From an uncultured Dehalococcoidia bacterium (lineage in GTDB: Bacteria; Chloroflexota; Dehalococcoidia; Lucifugimonadales; UBA1123): a stretch of DNA of 64,000 nucleotides. Shown here one piece after another: positions 44,866 through 54,462 of this stretch. How positions within the stretch are numbered: the first letter of the stretch is position 1; each line of letters starts with the position of its first letter. A model generated the notes under the pieces. That model saw nothing but the letters and a program-made list of their open reading frames with translations, had not been told where the DNA came from and searched no databases. The stretch covers positions 992,001-1,056,000 of the forward strand of contig CATOSI010000003.1 in NCBI GenBank assembly GCA_951812505.1. The letters are read 5' to 3'. Position numbers and translations under genes: made by a program.

Positions 44866-44987
44866 GATATATGTCCCTCTTGATATGTCTCGTCTTCCGA
44901 TGGGTTCGTTCGAAATCAGTCGTCCAATACTAGCACAGCGCCCCTCATGCGACGCGGCCGCGAATCGTAGGCTGCGCTTGCCGTGTG

Positions 44988-44997
44988 GTATAGTTGC
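44988..44997 (+). promoter_or_regulatory. Extended -10 promoter (TGGTATAGTT) before the DUF1461 gene
   Basis: TGGTATAGTT lies only a few bases upstream of the ATG at 45004, so transcription would give a very short or leaderless mRNA. Same motif as before the MFS and prfB genes. Confidence 0.4.
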
Positions 44998-45003
44998 CCC
45001 GTC

Positions 45004-45765
45004 ATGAGAACCGACACCGCCATACCCCGCCCCCTCAAGACACTTGTCGCCGTTCTGTTCATCGCTCTGGTCCCCATATTTCTGATTGCGTTCAGCGTGC
45101 GGTGGGTCATCAACTTTCCGCTCCTCTACTCCTATGGATTCGATCAGTACGACATTCCGAGCCGCACCGGAATAGAACGCGCCGAACTAATATCCGCTGG
45201 CAAGCAGATACGCGACTACTTCAACGACGACGAAGAATATCTCGCGGTGAGAGCGGTCGTGCGAGGGGTTCAGTATCAGAACATCTACAACGAGCGCGAG
45301 GTACTGCACATGAAGGACGTGAAGGCGCTGGTAAAGGGGGTCTATCGCGTCTCCGAAATCACCGGCTTGTATCTGCTTGCTGTCCTTGTTGGCGGATTTG
45401 CCATTTGGGGACGCCGGTTCATGCCGTCTGTCGCAACGCTGGTAGGGTGGGGAGGTTGGACCACCGTCGCGCTTCTAGTTGTCGTCGGACTGGCTATGAC
45501 CGTCGGATTCGACCGGCTCTTTCTCGCCTTCCACCTCATCAGCTTCACCAACGACCTGTGGCAGCTCGACCCCAGGCGTGACTACCTGATTGCAATGTTC
45601 CCCGAAGTCTTCTTCTTCACCGCTACAATTCTCATTATAGTGTCCGTAACGTTCCTGTCCGCCTGTCTGATCCTCGTTTCCTGGATCATGAGAAAGCGAC
45701 TTCGTCGCTACACAGGACCCGAAACCGCTGTGGATGTACCGTCAGCCGCGACGACATCGGTGTAA
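45004..45765 (+). CDS. DUF1461 (TIGR01906-type) integral membrane protein
   Basis: A 253-residue membrane protein from the ATG at 45004; the longest frame adds seven residues and overlaps the promoter. Four membrane helices: about 18-38 (LVAVLFIALVPIFLIAFSVR), then after an extracytoplasmic domain (YNEREVLHMKDVKALVKG), 120-140, 150-172 and 205-230. The motif AFHLISFTNDLWQLDPRRD, followed by LIAMFPEVFFF, is the family signature. Function unknown. Begins a rightward run with the hydrolase and DUF4432 genes. Confidence 0.83.
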   Translation: MRTDTAIPRPLKTLVAVLFIALVPIFLIAFSVRWVINFPLLYSYGFDQYDIPSRTGIERAELISAGKQIRDYFNDDEEYLAVRAVVRGVQYQNIYNEREVLHMKDVKALVKGVYRVSEITGLYLLAVLVGGFAIWGRRFMPSVATLVGWGGWTTVALLVVVGLAMTVGFDRLFLAFHLISFTNDLWQLDPRRDYLIAMFPEVFFFTATILIIVSVTFLSACLILVSWIMRKRLRRYTGPETAVDVPSAATTSV

Positions 45766-45805
45766 CGCTCTCTAACCTAATAGAACACCCGAAAGAGGTG
45801 AACCC

Positions 45806-47800
45806 ATGCCAGTAACAGGACTCGACGTGAAATTCCGGCGCGTGCTCGCCGACGGCAGGTCGTGGGGTGACGTTGGGCCCTACGAGGAGATTCGCGGCAC
45901 TCTCCGTTTCTCCCTTGACCCGGAAAGCGAGGCTAACGAAAGAATCACCGATGTCAGTCTCGCGCCCAGAAATCCCGACGGCAGGGTCGAGTTCTCATCC
46001 GACGTGTCCATTATGCTGCCCGTTGACCGCTCCAAGGGCAGCGGACGGCTGATGCTCGATGTCGTCAACAGGGGTAACCGCGTCGCGCTTCCCAACTTCA
46101 ACCGCTCCTCACGCCTGGCGATTGATGCCGACACACCCGAAGACGCCGACGTGGACATCGGCGACGGCTTCCTGATGGAGCGCGGCTACACCGTCGTTGC
46201 CTGCGGCTGGCAGGGCGACACCCCGGCCCTTGACGCGCTCATCACTATGAATGGCCCCGACGCGGTTGACGGCGAGGGCAACCCGCTGACAGGCAAGGTT
46301 TACACCCAGCTCCAGAGCGTCGAGGACACACACAACTTCCTGCTGTCCGACAAGGACCATCGAGCTTATCCCGCTTTCTACATGGACGAGAAAGATGCCC
46401 GCCTGGAAGTCCGCGATATGCCGGACGGTCCGGCAAGCCTCGTCCCGCGCGCATTCTGGCGTTTCGGCAGGATAGAAGACGACGGAAGCTACGTCCCGGA
46501 CCCCAACTATATCTGCTCCGAGCGCAAGTTCGAGAAGGGACGGCTGTACCAGATCGTCTATACAACCGTCGGAGCTCCGGTCATGGGACTCAGCTTCGCC
46601 GCGCTGCGGGACTGCGTATCCTGGTTCAAGCACGGCTCCGTCAACTCTGAGTCACCCATTCCCATCAGCTACGCTTATGCCTACGGCCGCTCCCAGACCG
46701 GACGATTCCTGCGCACGTTCATCTATAACGACCTCAACCGCGACGAACAGGGCAGGGACGCGCTCGACGGCATAATCGCCAACGTAGCCGGAGGCATGAG
46801 GGGTGAGTTCAACCAGCGCTTCGGCCAGAACTCAAAAGATCGGAACAGTATGCTCACCCAGCTATTCCCGTTTGCCAGCGTTACCCAGACAGACCCCGAG
46901 ACTGGCAAGACCGACTCGCTGCACCGCAGGCTGGACGAGCGCGGCTCCGACCTTCGCGTCTTCTACACCAACACCTCAGCCGAGTATCATCGCGGCGACG
47001 CCTCACTGATCCACACCGACCCCGACGGTACGACCGATATAGAGCACAGCCCCAAAGTCCGAATCTACCACTTCACCGGCACCGAGCACGGCACTGGCAC
47101 ATGGCCCCCGACCGACGTCTCCGACTCCGGCGAGGGCATAAGCCGCACCCAGAACGTCCGCAGCGTGATTGACTACGCGCCCCTGCTCAGGGCGTGTCTG
47201 GAAAACCTCGACCGCTGGGTTGCCGAGGACGTCGAGCCACCGCCTAGCAAGCATCCCAGGCTTGACGACGGCACCGCCGTCCCCACGCGAAAGCTCCGCG
47301 ACACCTATGACGCCATTCCGGGTTCCAACTACCCGCGTCGCCACCCGTTGCCCCATCGCCGCGACTACGCACTGAGGACGGATGTCGAACAGGTCACCAA
47401 GCTGCCTCCCGATATGGGCAAGGTGTTTGGCTCCCTCGTCCCGGACGTGGACTCCGACGGCAACGAGGTCGCGGGTATAACCCTGCCTGAGATAGCCGTA
47501 CCCTTGGCCGCGCACACTGGCTGGTCTCTCAGGCACCCGGACATTGGTGGCGACACCCAGCCACTCATGTTCGCTGGCGGCACTATCCCATTCGCTCCGG
47601 ACGAGGAAGCGCGCGCGTCCAGCGACGACCCCCGCCCGTCCATAGCCGAGCGATACCCATCTAAGGGCGAATACCTGTCTCGCGTCCGAGACGCCGCCGT
47701 CGAACTTGTAAAAGACCGCTACCTTCTTGAACAGGACATTAGCGTCTGCCTCCAACAGGCCGCCAAGTTCTGGGACCACTTCACCGCGGAGTCTGTCTGA
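45806..47800 (+). CDS. Alpha/beta-hydrolase domain protein (Abhydrolase_10 type)
   Basis: A 664-residue protein of the large alpha/beta hydrolase-domain family. The N-terminal beta-domain contains GDVGPYEEIRGTLRFSLDP, and the nucleophile motif is YGRSQTGRFLRTFIYNDLN (GxSxTG). No signal peptide is seen, so it is cytosolic. Members are esterase-like but poorly characterised; they are unusually abundant in SAR202-type genomes (general knowledge). AAAGAGGTGAACCC lies before the ATG. Downstream by 48 bp is a DUF4432 protein. Confidence 0.8.
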   Translation: MPVTGLDVKFRRVLADGRSWGDVGPYEEIRGTLRFSLDPESEANERITDVSLAPRNPDGRVEFSSDVSIMLPVDRSKGSGRLMLDVVNRGNRVALPNFNRSSRLAIDADTPEDADVDIGDGFLMERGYTVVACGWQGDTPALDALITMNGPDAVDGEGNPLTGKVYTQLQSVEDTHNFLLSDKDHRAYPAFYMDEKDARLEVRDMPDGPASLVPRAFWRFGRIEDDGSYVPDPNYICSERKFEKGRLYQIVYTTVGAPVMGLSFAALRDCVSWFKHGSVNSESPIPISYAYAYGRSQTGRFLRTFIYNDLNRDEQGRDALDGIIANVAGGMRGEFNQRFGQNSKDRNSMLTQLFPFASVTQTDPETGKTDSLHRRLDERGSDLRVFYTNTSAEYHRGDASLIHTDPDGTTDIEHSPKVRIYHFTGTEHGTGTWPPTDVSDSGEGISRTQNVRSVIDYAPLLRACLENLDRWVAEDVEPPPSKHPRLDDGTAVPTRKLRDTYDAIPGSNYPRRHPLPHRRDYALRTDVEQVTKLPPDMGKVFGSLVPDVDSDGNEVAGITLPEIAVPLAAHTGWSLRHPDIGGDTQPLMFAGGTIPFAPDEEARASSDDPRPSIAERYPSKGEYLSRVRDAAVELVKDRYLLEQDISVCLQQAAKFWDHFTAESV

Positions 47801-47848
47801 TAACTGACAACTGAATACTGATAACTCAAAGCCCCCGGAGTCTCACCC

Positions 47849-48934
47849 ATGCACTATCAGCACGAACGAACATACGGCGCGCGAATCTCCGACGACTGGA
47901 CGTTCCGCGGACTCAAGACCGTTGTCATCGAAAACGAAGTCCTCCGAATCGTCGTCCTCGCCGACAAGGGCGCGGACATATACCAGTTCGTGCACAAGCC
48001 CACCGACACCGACTTCATGTGGCGTTCGCCTTGGGGAGTGCGGGACCCGCGCCGCTTCACGCCCTCAACAGGGTCCCCGACAAACGTGTGGCTCGACTTC
48101 TACGAGGGCGGCTGGCAGACCGCGCTGCCCGGCGGCGGCTTCCCCTCCGTCTATGGCGGAGCGGACATGGGCCTGCACGCCGAAGTCAACACCATGCCCT
48201 GGGACTGCGTCATCCTCCAGGACACGCCTGAGCGTGTCAGTGCCCGCTTCTCAGTCCGTACGTACAGGACGCCCTTCTTCTTCCAGAAGACGCTTTCCCT
48301 ATCATCCGGGTCGCCCGTCCTTGAGATAGACCAGTCCCTGCTGAATGAGGGCGAGGAACCCGTCCACTGCGTTTGGGGCGAACACATCGCGCTCGGCGCG
48401 CCGTTTCTGGGTGAGGACTGCGTCATAGACATCCCCGGCGGAACCGTCATCAACCACCACGAGGATTTCCACCCCAACAACAAGCTCCAGGCGGGCTACG
48501 AAGGCCCCTGGCCGAATGTGCCCCTCAAAGACGGCTCCATGCACGACCTGAGCAAAGTCCCAGGCAGGGAGTGGGACAGCTACGACCAGTCCTACATAAC
48601 CGACATGCCCGAGGGATGGTACGCCATCACCAACACCGCGCTCGGACTCGGCTTCGGCGTGACATTCCCGACCGACGTGTACAAGTACCTCTGGTACTGG
48701 CAGTCATTCGGAGGCGGCTATGGTCACCCCTGGTACGGTCGCACATACAACGCCGGACTCGAACCCTTCACCAGCTACACCAACGAGGGCCTCGTCAACG
48801 CCATTGATAACGGCACGGCCCTGCTTCTCCAGCCCCATCAGCGAATAGAAGCCTCCGTCCGCGCCACCGCCTACCAGTCGGCCACCGGCGTATCGGGCAT
48901 AACTCCACAGGGCCGCGTCGAGACGAAGGACTAA
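47849..48934 (+). CDS. DUF4432/aldose epimerase-like protein
   Basis: A 361-residue protein with the galactose-mutarotase-like fold (DUF4432). LKTVVIENEVLRIVVLADKG (early beta strands), GGWQTALPGGGFPSVYGGAD, GLHAEVNTMPWDC, WGEHIALGAPFLGEDC and FTPAVSY-like terminal strands are typical. His and Glu residues in these motifs probably line the sugar site. Family members act on carbohydrate or sulfonated-sugar substrates; the substrate here is unknown. Co-directional with the preceding hydrolase. Confidence 0.75.
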   Translation: MHYQHERTYGARISDDWTFRGLKTVVIENEVLRIVVLADKGADIYQFVHKPTDTDFMWRSPWGVRDPRRFTPSTGSPTNVWLDFYEGGWQTALPGGGFPSVYGGADMGLHAEVNTMPWDCVILQDTPERVSARFSVRTYRTPFFFQKTLSLSSGSPVLEIDQSLLNEGEEPVHCVWGEHIALGAPFLGEDCVIDIPGGTVINHHEDFHPNNKLQAGYEGPWPNVPLKDGSMHDLSKVPGREWDSYDQSYITDMPEGWYAITNTALGLGFGVTFPTDVYKYLWYWQSFGGGYGHPWYGRTYNAGLEPFTSYTNEGLVNAIDNGTALLLQPHQRIEASVRATAYQSATGVSGITPQGRVETKD

Positions 48935-48938
48935 AGGC

Positions 48939-50978
48939 TTAAAAGTCCCAGAACAGAAATCGGCGCGGTGGCCTAACTCGCCTCTCAAGGAAGTCTTCGA
49001 GCAAGTCCCGTTTCAGAGCGATCTGGTCGGATACGCTCGCGGTATCGTCGAGTATCCAATCGGGAATGTCGCTCTTGGTGCGATTCGCTCCCATCATCTC
49101 CACCGCGATTATTACGGTGTCGCCCGAAACGGTCCAACTTCCGGCGGCGGGTTTGCGCTCGCCGCTGAACTTATCGGGATGTAGAAGGCTGTTGAGGACC
49201 ATGCGCGGTCTTTCAAACGCCCTTCCCTGGTATTCGCTCAGTGTCATCGGGGAACACCAGTCGGGCATACTGGCGCCGTCCGGGAGATTCGACTCGATTA
49301 AGTTGCACAAAACTCTTGATGAGAGCTCGAGCGCATCCACATCGTCGCTTTGTGACGACTGGCGCGCCTGTGCGGAGTCCATTTCCGCGACGATGTGGTT
49401 CAAGTACTCCCGGTAGAGCGACGTCGTTAGTCTGTCTCGGATAGACGCGACAGACCGCTGAAGCCTCCGTCTAGCAGTGGGGTTATCGCCTGGAAGTGAA
49501 GTTCTTGTGTAAATCATGAGGCAGCGTTTGACGATTTCGGGAAGAAAGCTGCGTGCCTCCGCGTTCATCGAGAGCGCGAAGCATGGGTACTCGGAATAGT
49601 GAATCGCCTCGTCCTTGATGATCTCTGGTGCATGTCGGCTGAATCGTTCACGTGTAACATCGTCGAATACTATCGGGAAGCGCTTGTAGGATTCCTGCAA
49701 TCCCCGAAGATTGCTCCGCGTGAAAGATTGCGTTTCCACTATCCTCGGATAGGAGAACATCGAGGTCATGAGTGTTTCGATCAGGCTGCTCTTGCCGCAA
49801 TTGCTCTGCCCATATAGCACCGCGAACATGGGTTGATCGAAGCTGAATCGGTTCTGTCGGAGCGCGGAGTTTCTGAGGTCGCACATCAAGGGGGAGAAGT
49901 AGAACCAGCACATGAATGTGAAGTAGTCGCGTTGCAACCTGGGTATGTCGCCGACGAAGCCGTTCTCATAATTCCCGAAGAACTCTAGCCATGCTTCCAC
50001 ATCGCTTCGCACTTGATCAGGGTCGGACTCCAGGCTCATCTCAGTGCCTGAGAGATCGAAGGTTCCGTTGTTATGGGACAAGTACGTCTTTGGCCCTTCG
50101 TTCTCATGTCTAGACGTAATGATACGCGTCATCTGCTTGACGATGTTCGAAGTGAAATTGATGTTTCCCTTGCGGTCAGAACGAATATCGGCCAGAGCCT
50201 GTCGCCTAACCGGCTTGATGCGCTCCACTTGGTTCAGAACTTGGGGAATGCTGTAGTCAAGTTCGCTGTCGCCCTCCGAAGGGACGTATATTGAAACGCC
50301 ATTGCTGCTCTTTTCTGCTTCCTTGAGCGAGGGTGTCTCCTCGATTGGCATGAGTTCGGCGGGGATAGGCTTCTCCCTCAGGTCAACTCTGCTCGAAGCG
50401 ACGTCTCGGACGGCATCGTACTGTTGAGTGTAGTGTTCCCACGCCAAATCGTCATTGTCGAAGACGATCAGCGTCTCAGCCTGCCGACCCGAGAAAGCGG
50501 TTTCGGACAAGTTGGCGGAACCTACAACCACCCTTCTCCAATCTTCTTTCTCCAGTAGATATATCTTGGCGTGTGCGATTGCGTCCTTCACTACGTAAAA
50601 TCTCGCCTTGCCTTCAAGCGCTCTCTCAAAGACAACCTTCCTGCGTTCATCCGATATTCCGGATATTCCTACGAAACCCTTATTGAGTTTCTCATCCACG
50701 ACGGTTTGGAATGCCATTAGATCAGCCGCGTCGCGCGAAAGTATTCCGCTATGACCGAAGATACACTCGAAATCTGAGTAATCGTAGTCACGCAATAGTC
50801 CGAGGATCATCGGAATGCTCGGTGTGTATGTGAGCGCACGCATTGAATCGAAACCGCCAAACAGCGCGTCCCTGTCGAATCGTTCCGACTTCTCAACACG
50901 GGCGTGAACGACATCTAATCCCTTACTTCGCGTACGCGAGTCCGGGTCGTCAAATACAAAACCTGTCTGCATCCTCAT
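48939..50978 (-). CDS. PLD nuclease-like domain fused to P-loop ATPase
   Basis: A 679-residue two-part protein. Residues ~40-185 are a PLD/HKD-like domain: AIAHAKIYLLEKED (His136, Lys138) and VVVGSANLSETAFSG (153-163). Residues ~290-600 are a P-loop ATPase: Walker A GQSNCGKSSLIE at 390-401 and Walker B FPIVFDDVTRERF near 434-446, then an AAA/SF3-like pattern including PEIVKRCLMIYTRT. It is one polypeptide, with no helicase II-VI motifs. The arrangement is like nuclease-ATPase fusions in anti-phage systems, but I know of no named match. It stands alone, ending close to a DUF4432 gene. Confidence 0.75.
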   Translation of the reverse strand: MRMQTGFVFDDPDSRTRSKGLDVVHARVEKSERFDRDALFGGFDSMRALTYTPSIPMILGLLRDYDYSDFECIFGHSGILSRDAADLMAFQTVVDEKLNKGFVGISGISDERRKVVFERALEGKARFYVVKDAIAHAKIYLLEKEDWRRVVVGSANLSETAFSGRQAETLIVFDNDDLAWEHYTQQYDAVRDVASSRVDLREKPIPAELMPIEETPSLKEAEKSSNGVSIYVPSEGDSELDYSIPQVLNQVERIKPVRRQALADIRSDRKGNINFTSNIVKQMTRIITSRHENEGPKTYLSHNNGTFDLSGTEMSLESDPDQVRSDVEAWLEFFGNYENGFVGDIPRLQRDYFTFMCWFYFSPLMCDLRNSALRQNRFSFDQPMFAVLYGQSNCGKSSLIETLMTSMFSYPRIVETQSFTRSNLRGLQESYKRFPIVFDDVTRERFSRHAPEIIKDEAIHYSEYPCFALSMNAEARSFLPEIVKRCLMIYTRTSLPGDNPTARRRLQRSVASIRDRLTTSLYREYLNHIVAEMDSAQARQSSQSDDVDALELSSRVLCNLIESNLPDGASMPDWCSPMTLSEYQGRAFERPRMVLNSLLHPDKFSGERKPAAGSWTVSGDTVIIAVEMMGANRTKSDIPDWILDDTASVSDQIALKRDLLEDFLERRVRPPRRFLFWDF

Positions 50979-51034
50979 ATTATCGGCCTGTTTCCAATCT
51001 TCTTTGCTAACAATGGCGTTCGGACTTATGTCGG

Positions 51035-51403
51035 CTAAAGTTCCTCTATGATTACATTACCTCCGCTCTGGGCCTCCAACGTAACGCGACTACCCCAGAG
51101 CAAGCCCATGCCTATCAAAGGCGCACCGTCGGACTGAACAACCACGATTTCAATGGACTGCTTATGCCAGAATACCTGTCCCGAATATGCGTTCATAAGC
51201 GAGTGTGCGCCGTCAGCGAGCGTGAAACTGCGTTGTCCCAACGCGGGTAATCCGAGTCGCTGTATAGCATTGGGAGGCAACGACAGGTCGCCTGTAAATC
51301 CGGTGTCTAATTCAGCCCGAATGGGCTATAAGCGACCACTACTGTCCATGATTCCGAATTCGACCCGGACAGACCTATCCTCAGATACATTCCCTCTAAT
51401 CAT
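51035..51403 (-). pseudogene. Clan AA retropepsin-like aspartic protease, interrupted by TAG
   Basis: From the ATG at 51403 the frame encodes MIRGNVSEDRSVRVEFGIMD then SSGRL and a TAG at 51326-51328. After it the same frame goes on PIRAELDTGFTGDLSLPPNA, with the catalytic DTG triad, and ends GNVIIEEL. Without the stop it would be a ~122-residue protease of normal length. So it is a nonsense-mutated gene, or less likely read through. It overlaps the upstream gene by eight bases, the usual arrangement for this two-gene cassette. Confidence 0.75.
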
Positions 51404-51665
51404 TGAGACCGGGTTGAAGGCGTGTCCAACGGTACGCCGCCGGGGAACCAACTCGAACGGCCCAGGACACCGCTCCAGGACGACGTTTCAGTAGGCGTCC
51501 GGTCGCTGTCCCGTCGCGCTCATCAATTTCGTAGTCGCCACTGTACACATCAATGACCATGAACTTGCCCGTCTCGTCCGGTTCCACCAAATGGCGTATT
51601 TCTCTCTCATATATGGTCGTCCCGAGAGATTCTATTTCTTCGGCGGCGTTTTTCTTGTTAGACAT
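51396..51665 (-). CDS. Small partner of the clan AA aspartic protease
   Basis: An 89-residue protein from the ATG at 51665 (MSNKKNAAEEIESLGTTIYE). It contains IRHLVEPDETGKFMVIDVYS, GDYEIDERDGTA and SWAVRVGSPAAYRW, a pattern I know from small proteins encoded just before clan AA aspartic proteases in cyanobacteria and Chloroflexota; a toxin-antitoxin role has been proposed for such pairs. The downstream protease is interrupted, so the pair may be decaying. An in-frame Met at 51740 would add 25 residues. Confidence 0.65.
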   Translation of the reverse strand: MSNKKNAAEEIESLGTTIYEREIRHLVEPDETGKFMVIDVYSGDYEIDERDGTATGRLLKRRPGAVSWAVRVGSPAAYRWTRLQPGLND

Positions 51666-51736
51666 GCTGAGTCCTACTTGGTCATCCAGCCCTTGAATAA
51701 TAGAATTTTCACGAGGACAGTATATCGGAACCGAGC

Positions 51737-52276
51737 TCACGGCCCCGGCGGAAGCGGGTCATTCAAGCTTACCTCCGCCTGCCACTCCCGGATCGACATG
51801 CCCCGGCCCGTCTTGTCTCCCCATAGACTCTTCACGTAGGTGATCACGCCCACTATCTCATCGTGGCTCAGCTGCTCGCCGAATGCAGGCATACCGCTCT
51901 TGAAATGCGGCAGGCTTGGGGACTCCATCCACTTGCCGCCGTCTCTGACGACCTTGTACAGGAAGCCGTCGCCGTGGTGCCAGGTGTGGCCTTCGCCGTT
52001 TAGCGGAGGTGGAGGGAGGGTTCCATCGGCCTTGCGTATGTGCCAGTTCGGCTGCCCCTCACCCGAAAGCCCGTGGCACGCCGCGCACGTACTGGTGAAT
52101 ATCTGCTGACCCGACCGGACGATGATGACCGTAGCCTCCGGTGTGGGCGACACAGGCGCTTCGTTCTCGGCGGTGGGCGAACAGGCGAACGCCACGATAC
52201 AAGCGAGTACTAACATGAGAGTCCCGTATGCCGACCTGCGGGAAGACACGAGAGTAGCGTAGATGCGATTGAACAC
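51737..52276 (-). CDS. c-type cytochrome (probable lipoprotein)
   Basis: A monoheme cytochrome c of ~179 residues from the GTG at 52276, 17 bp after the YHS gene. The heme motif CAACH lies in FTSTCAACHGLSGEGQPNW. The distal Met ligand is probably in SGMPAFGEQLSHDEI. The N-terminus has a hydrophobic signal (LMLVLACIVAFAC) which may be a lipid anchor. Such small cytochromes carry electrons at the membrane exterior. The start is uncertain; a GTG at 52249 or an ATG at 52216 is possible. The earlier GTG at 52444 would overlap the YHS gene. Confidence 0.82.
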   Translation of the reverse strand: MFNRIYATLVSSRRSAYGTLMLVLACIVAFACSPTAENEAPVSPTPEATVIIVRSGQQIFTSTCAACHGLSGEGQPNWHIRKADGTLPPPPLNGEGHTWHHGDGFLYKVVRDGGKWMESPSLPHFKSGMPAFGEQLSHDEIVGVITYVKSLWGDKTGRGMSIREWQAEVSLNDPLPPGP

Positions 52277-52293
52277 TAAGGACTGATCCCAAC

Positions 52294-52497
52294 CTACATA
52301 CTTATTTTCTTCTCGCCAGAGAGGTACGCGTCCGGCTCTTTGCTGAAGGCTATCCGACAGCCGGGCGCGCAGAAATAGTAAGTCTCGCCATCGTGGTCGT
52401 GAGTCCCTCCCGGTGGCTTTTGGATGTCCACCTGCATATTGCACACCGGGTCCGTAGCCCTCGCGCTTCCGCTTCTATTGAACAGTGGCAGTCTCAT
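52294..52497 (-). CDS. YHS-domain metal-binding protein
   Basis: A 67-residue YHS-domain protein: DPVCNMQVDIQKPPG at the start, then YYFCAPGCRIAFSKEPDAYL. The Cys residues probably bind a metal. YHS domains occur in copper and mercury handling proteins, and a CopA ATPase is only 2 kb away, so a role in copper homeostasis is reasonable. It immediately precedes the cytochrome c gene. Confidence 0.85.
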   Translation of the reverse strand: MRLPLFNRSGSARATDPVCNMQVDIQKPPGGTHDHDGETYYFCAPGCRIAFSKEPDAYLSGEKKISM

Positions 52498-52665
52498 TGC
52501 ATTCTCCTAGTTGATTGCATAGTATATTTTACATCACAGGCACAGAATATAGTATTGCCAACCCCTCCGACGCGCCAATCTGGCGAAAATGTCTGGTGGA
52601 TTTCAGCGCAATCGAACCTCCGAGTGGGATACTGTTGTTGCATAGTTTGACGGCCGAATCGAAGC

Positions 52666-54417
52666 ATGGATGAAGCTGTACTATTCGGAGTCCTACTTCT
52701 CACTCTCGTGATGTTCGCGGCGGGGCGAATCCGGTACGACATCGTTGCTCTGGCCGCCCTGATCATTCTCGTAGTCGCGGGCATCGTACCTCCGTCCGAA
52801 GCGTTTCTGGGATTCAGCCACCCGGCGGTCGTCACCGTGGCGGCTGTTCTCGTACTGAGCGAAGTGTTCCGAGCTTCAGGAATCGTTGACGTACTGGCGC
52901 GCCGGTTTTCGAGGGTGGGCCAAGCGCTCACCGCCCAGATTTCGTCCCTGTCGTCGCTGGTAGCTACTTTGTCGGCATTCATGAACAATGTCGGAGCGCT
53001 GAGCATCCTTCTGCCCCTCGCAATCAGAATGGCCAGGGGAGGAAATCGTCCATACTCGCCTTACCTCATGCCGCTGGCATTCTCCTCCCTTCTGGGTGGG
53101 ATGACCACCCTGGTCGGGACACCCCCCAACATAATCATCGCTTCGTTTCGAAAGTCGGCAACGGGCGAGGCGTTCACGATGTTCGACTTCACTCCCGTGG
53201 GACTGGGCGTAGCCCTGGCAGGTGTGCTGTTCATAGCCCTGATCGGATGGCGACTCATCCCGACTCGGCAGGCCCAATCCACTCCGGGCGAGACCATCGA
53301 GATAGCGGACTACATGACCGAAGTCAGGGTAACGGAAGACTCGAGATACGTCGGGAGACTGGTCCTGGACCTCGAGGAGATTGCGCAGGAGGAGGTTGCC
53401 ATCGTCGGGCTGGTTCACAGAGGCAGGAGATATGGAGCGCCTTCGAGCTACCAGATCATTGACGCCGGCGACGTGTTCATCATCGAAGCCAACCCCGAAG
53501 ACCTGAAGTCGTTCGTTGACGAGACCGGATTCAGGCTGGAGGGATTCAGCAACATTCGCTCGGACGTTGACAAGGCGGTCGTCGTTCCCAACGGGCAGAC
53601 CGACGGTCGCAACGCGGCCGGCCTTCACCTTCACTCCGAATACGGAGTCAACCTGCTTGCCGTGTCGAGAAGCGGCGCCAGAGTAGCGACGCGGCTGAGC
53701 AGAGTCGTTTTGCAGGCGGGCGATGTGCTGCTTCTACAAGGCAGAACTGAGCTCATGCTTTCGGCGCTCCCGCGCCTCAATCTGCTGCCCCTCGCCGACC
53801 GCGACCTGCGAATCGGGCAGCGCCGCCGCCTGGCAATCCCCATAGCGGTATTCGGGGGCGCCCTGCTGCTGACGGTGCTTGGCTTTTTGCCGATTCACGT
53901 ATCACTGGTTGGCGCCGCCACTATCCTGCTCTTGAGCCGATTCATTACATTGCAATCCGCTTACCAGTCTATCAACTGGCCCATCATCATTCTGCTGGGT
54001 GCGATGATCCCGGTGGGCGGAGCTTTGGAAAGCACGGGCGGCGCGACGCGAATCGCAGGGATCGTCACAGACCTGGGCCAAACCCTGCCGCCATGGGCCA
54101 TTCTAGCGGCTGTCCTTGTCATAACGATGTTGCTGTCCGACGTGGTCAACAATTCCACCGCCGTGATACTGATGGCCCCAGTCGCGATGAGGGTCGCCGA
54201 GACGATGGGCGTGTCGGTGGACCCCTTCCTGATGGCGGTGGCAATAGGCGGGTCGTCCGCGTTCCTTACGCCAATCGGACACCAGTCCAACACTATCGTC
54301 ATGGGTCCCGGTGGGTACAAGTTCGGAGACTACTGGAGGATGGGACTCCCGCTCGACGTCATAATAGTAACCGTGTCCATCCCGCTCATAATGTGGGTCT
54401 GGCCGCTGGGCGTCTGA
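52666..54417 (+). CDS. SLC13/DASS-family permease with TrkA-C domains
   Basis: A 583-residue membrane transporter. N-terminal helices (LFGVLLLTLVMFAAGRIRYD) and the signature SAFMNNVGALSILLPLAI and GTPPNIIIASF belong to the divalent anion:Na+ symporter family. A central hydrophilic region (about 210-380) holds two TrkA-C-type domains (VGRLVLDLEEIAQEEVAIVG and GVNLLAVSRSGARVATRLSR). The second half repeats the motif with VVNNSTAVILMAP and TPIGHQSNTIVMG. Likely substrates are sulfate or dicarboxylates; the exact one is not predictable. Converges on copA. Confidence 0.87.
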   Translation: MDEAVLFGVLLLTLVMFAAGRIRYDIVALAALIILVVAGIVPPSEAFLGFSHPAVVTVAAVLVLSEVFRASGIVDVLARRFSRVGQALTAQISSLSSLVATLSAFMNNVGALSILLPLAIRMARGGNRPYSPYLMPLAFSSLLGGMTTLVGTPPNIIIASFRKSATGEAFTMFDFTPVGLGVALAGVLFIALIGWRLIPTRQAQSTPGETIEIADYMTEVRVTEDSRYVGRLVLDLEEIAQEEVAIVGLVHRGRRYGAPSSYQIIDAGDVFIIEANPEDLKSFVDETGFRLEGFSNIRSDVDKAVVVPNGQTDGRNAAGLHLHSEYGVNLLAVSRSGARVATRLSRVVLQAGDVLLLQGRTELMLSALPRLNLLPLADRDLRIGQRRRLAIPIAVFGGALLLTVLGFLPIHVSLVGAATILLLSRFITLQSAYQSINWPIIILLGAMIPVGGALESTGGATRIAGIVTDLGQTLPPWAILAAVLVITMLLSDVVNNSTAVILMAPVAMRVAETMGVSVDPFLMAVAIGGSSAFLTPIGHQSNTIVMGPGGYKFGDYWRMGLPLDVIIVTVSIPLIMWVWPLGV

Positions 54418-54462
54418 CCTGTGAGCAGACCCATGCGTTTCTGGGATCAGCCCCTGGCCGAT

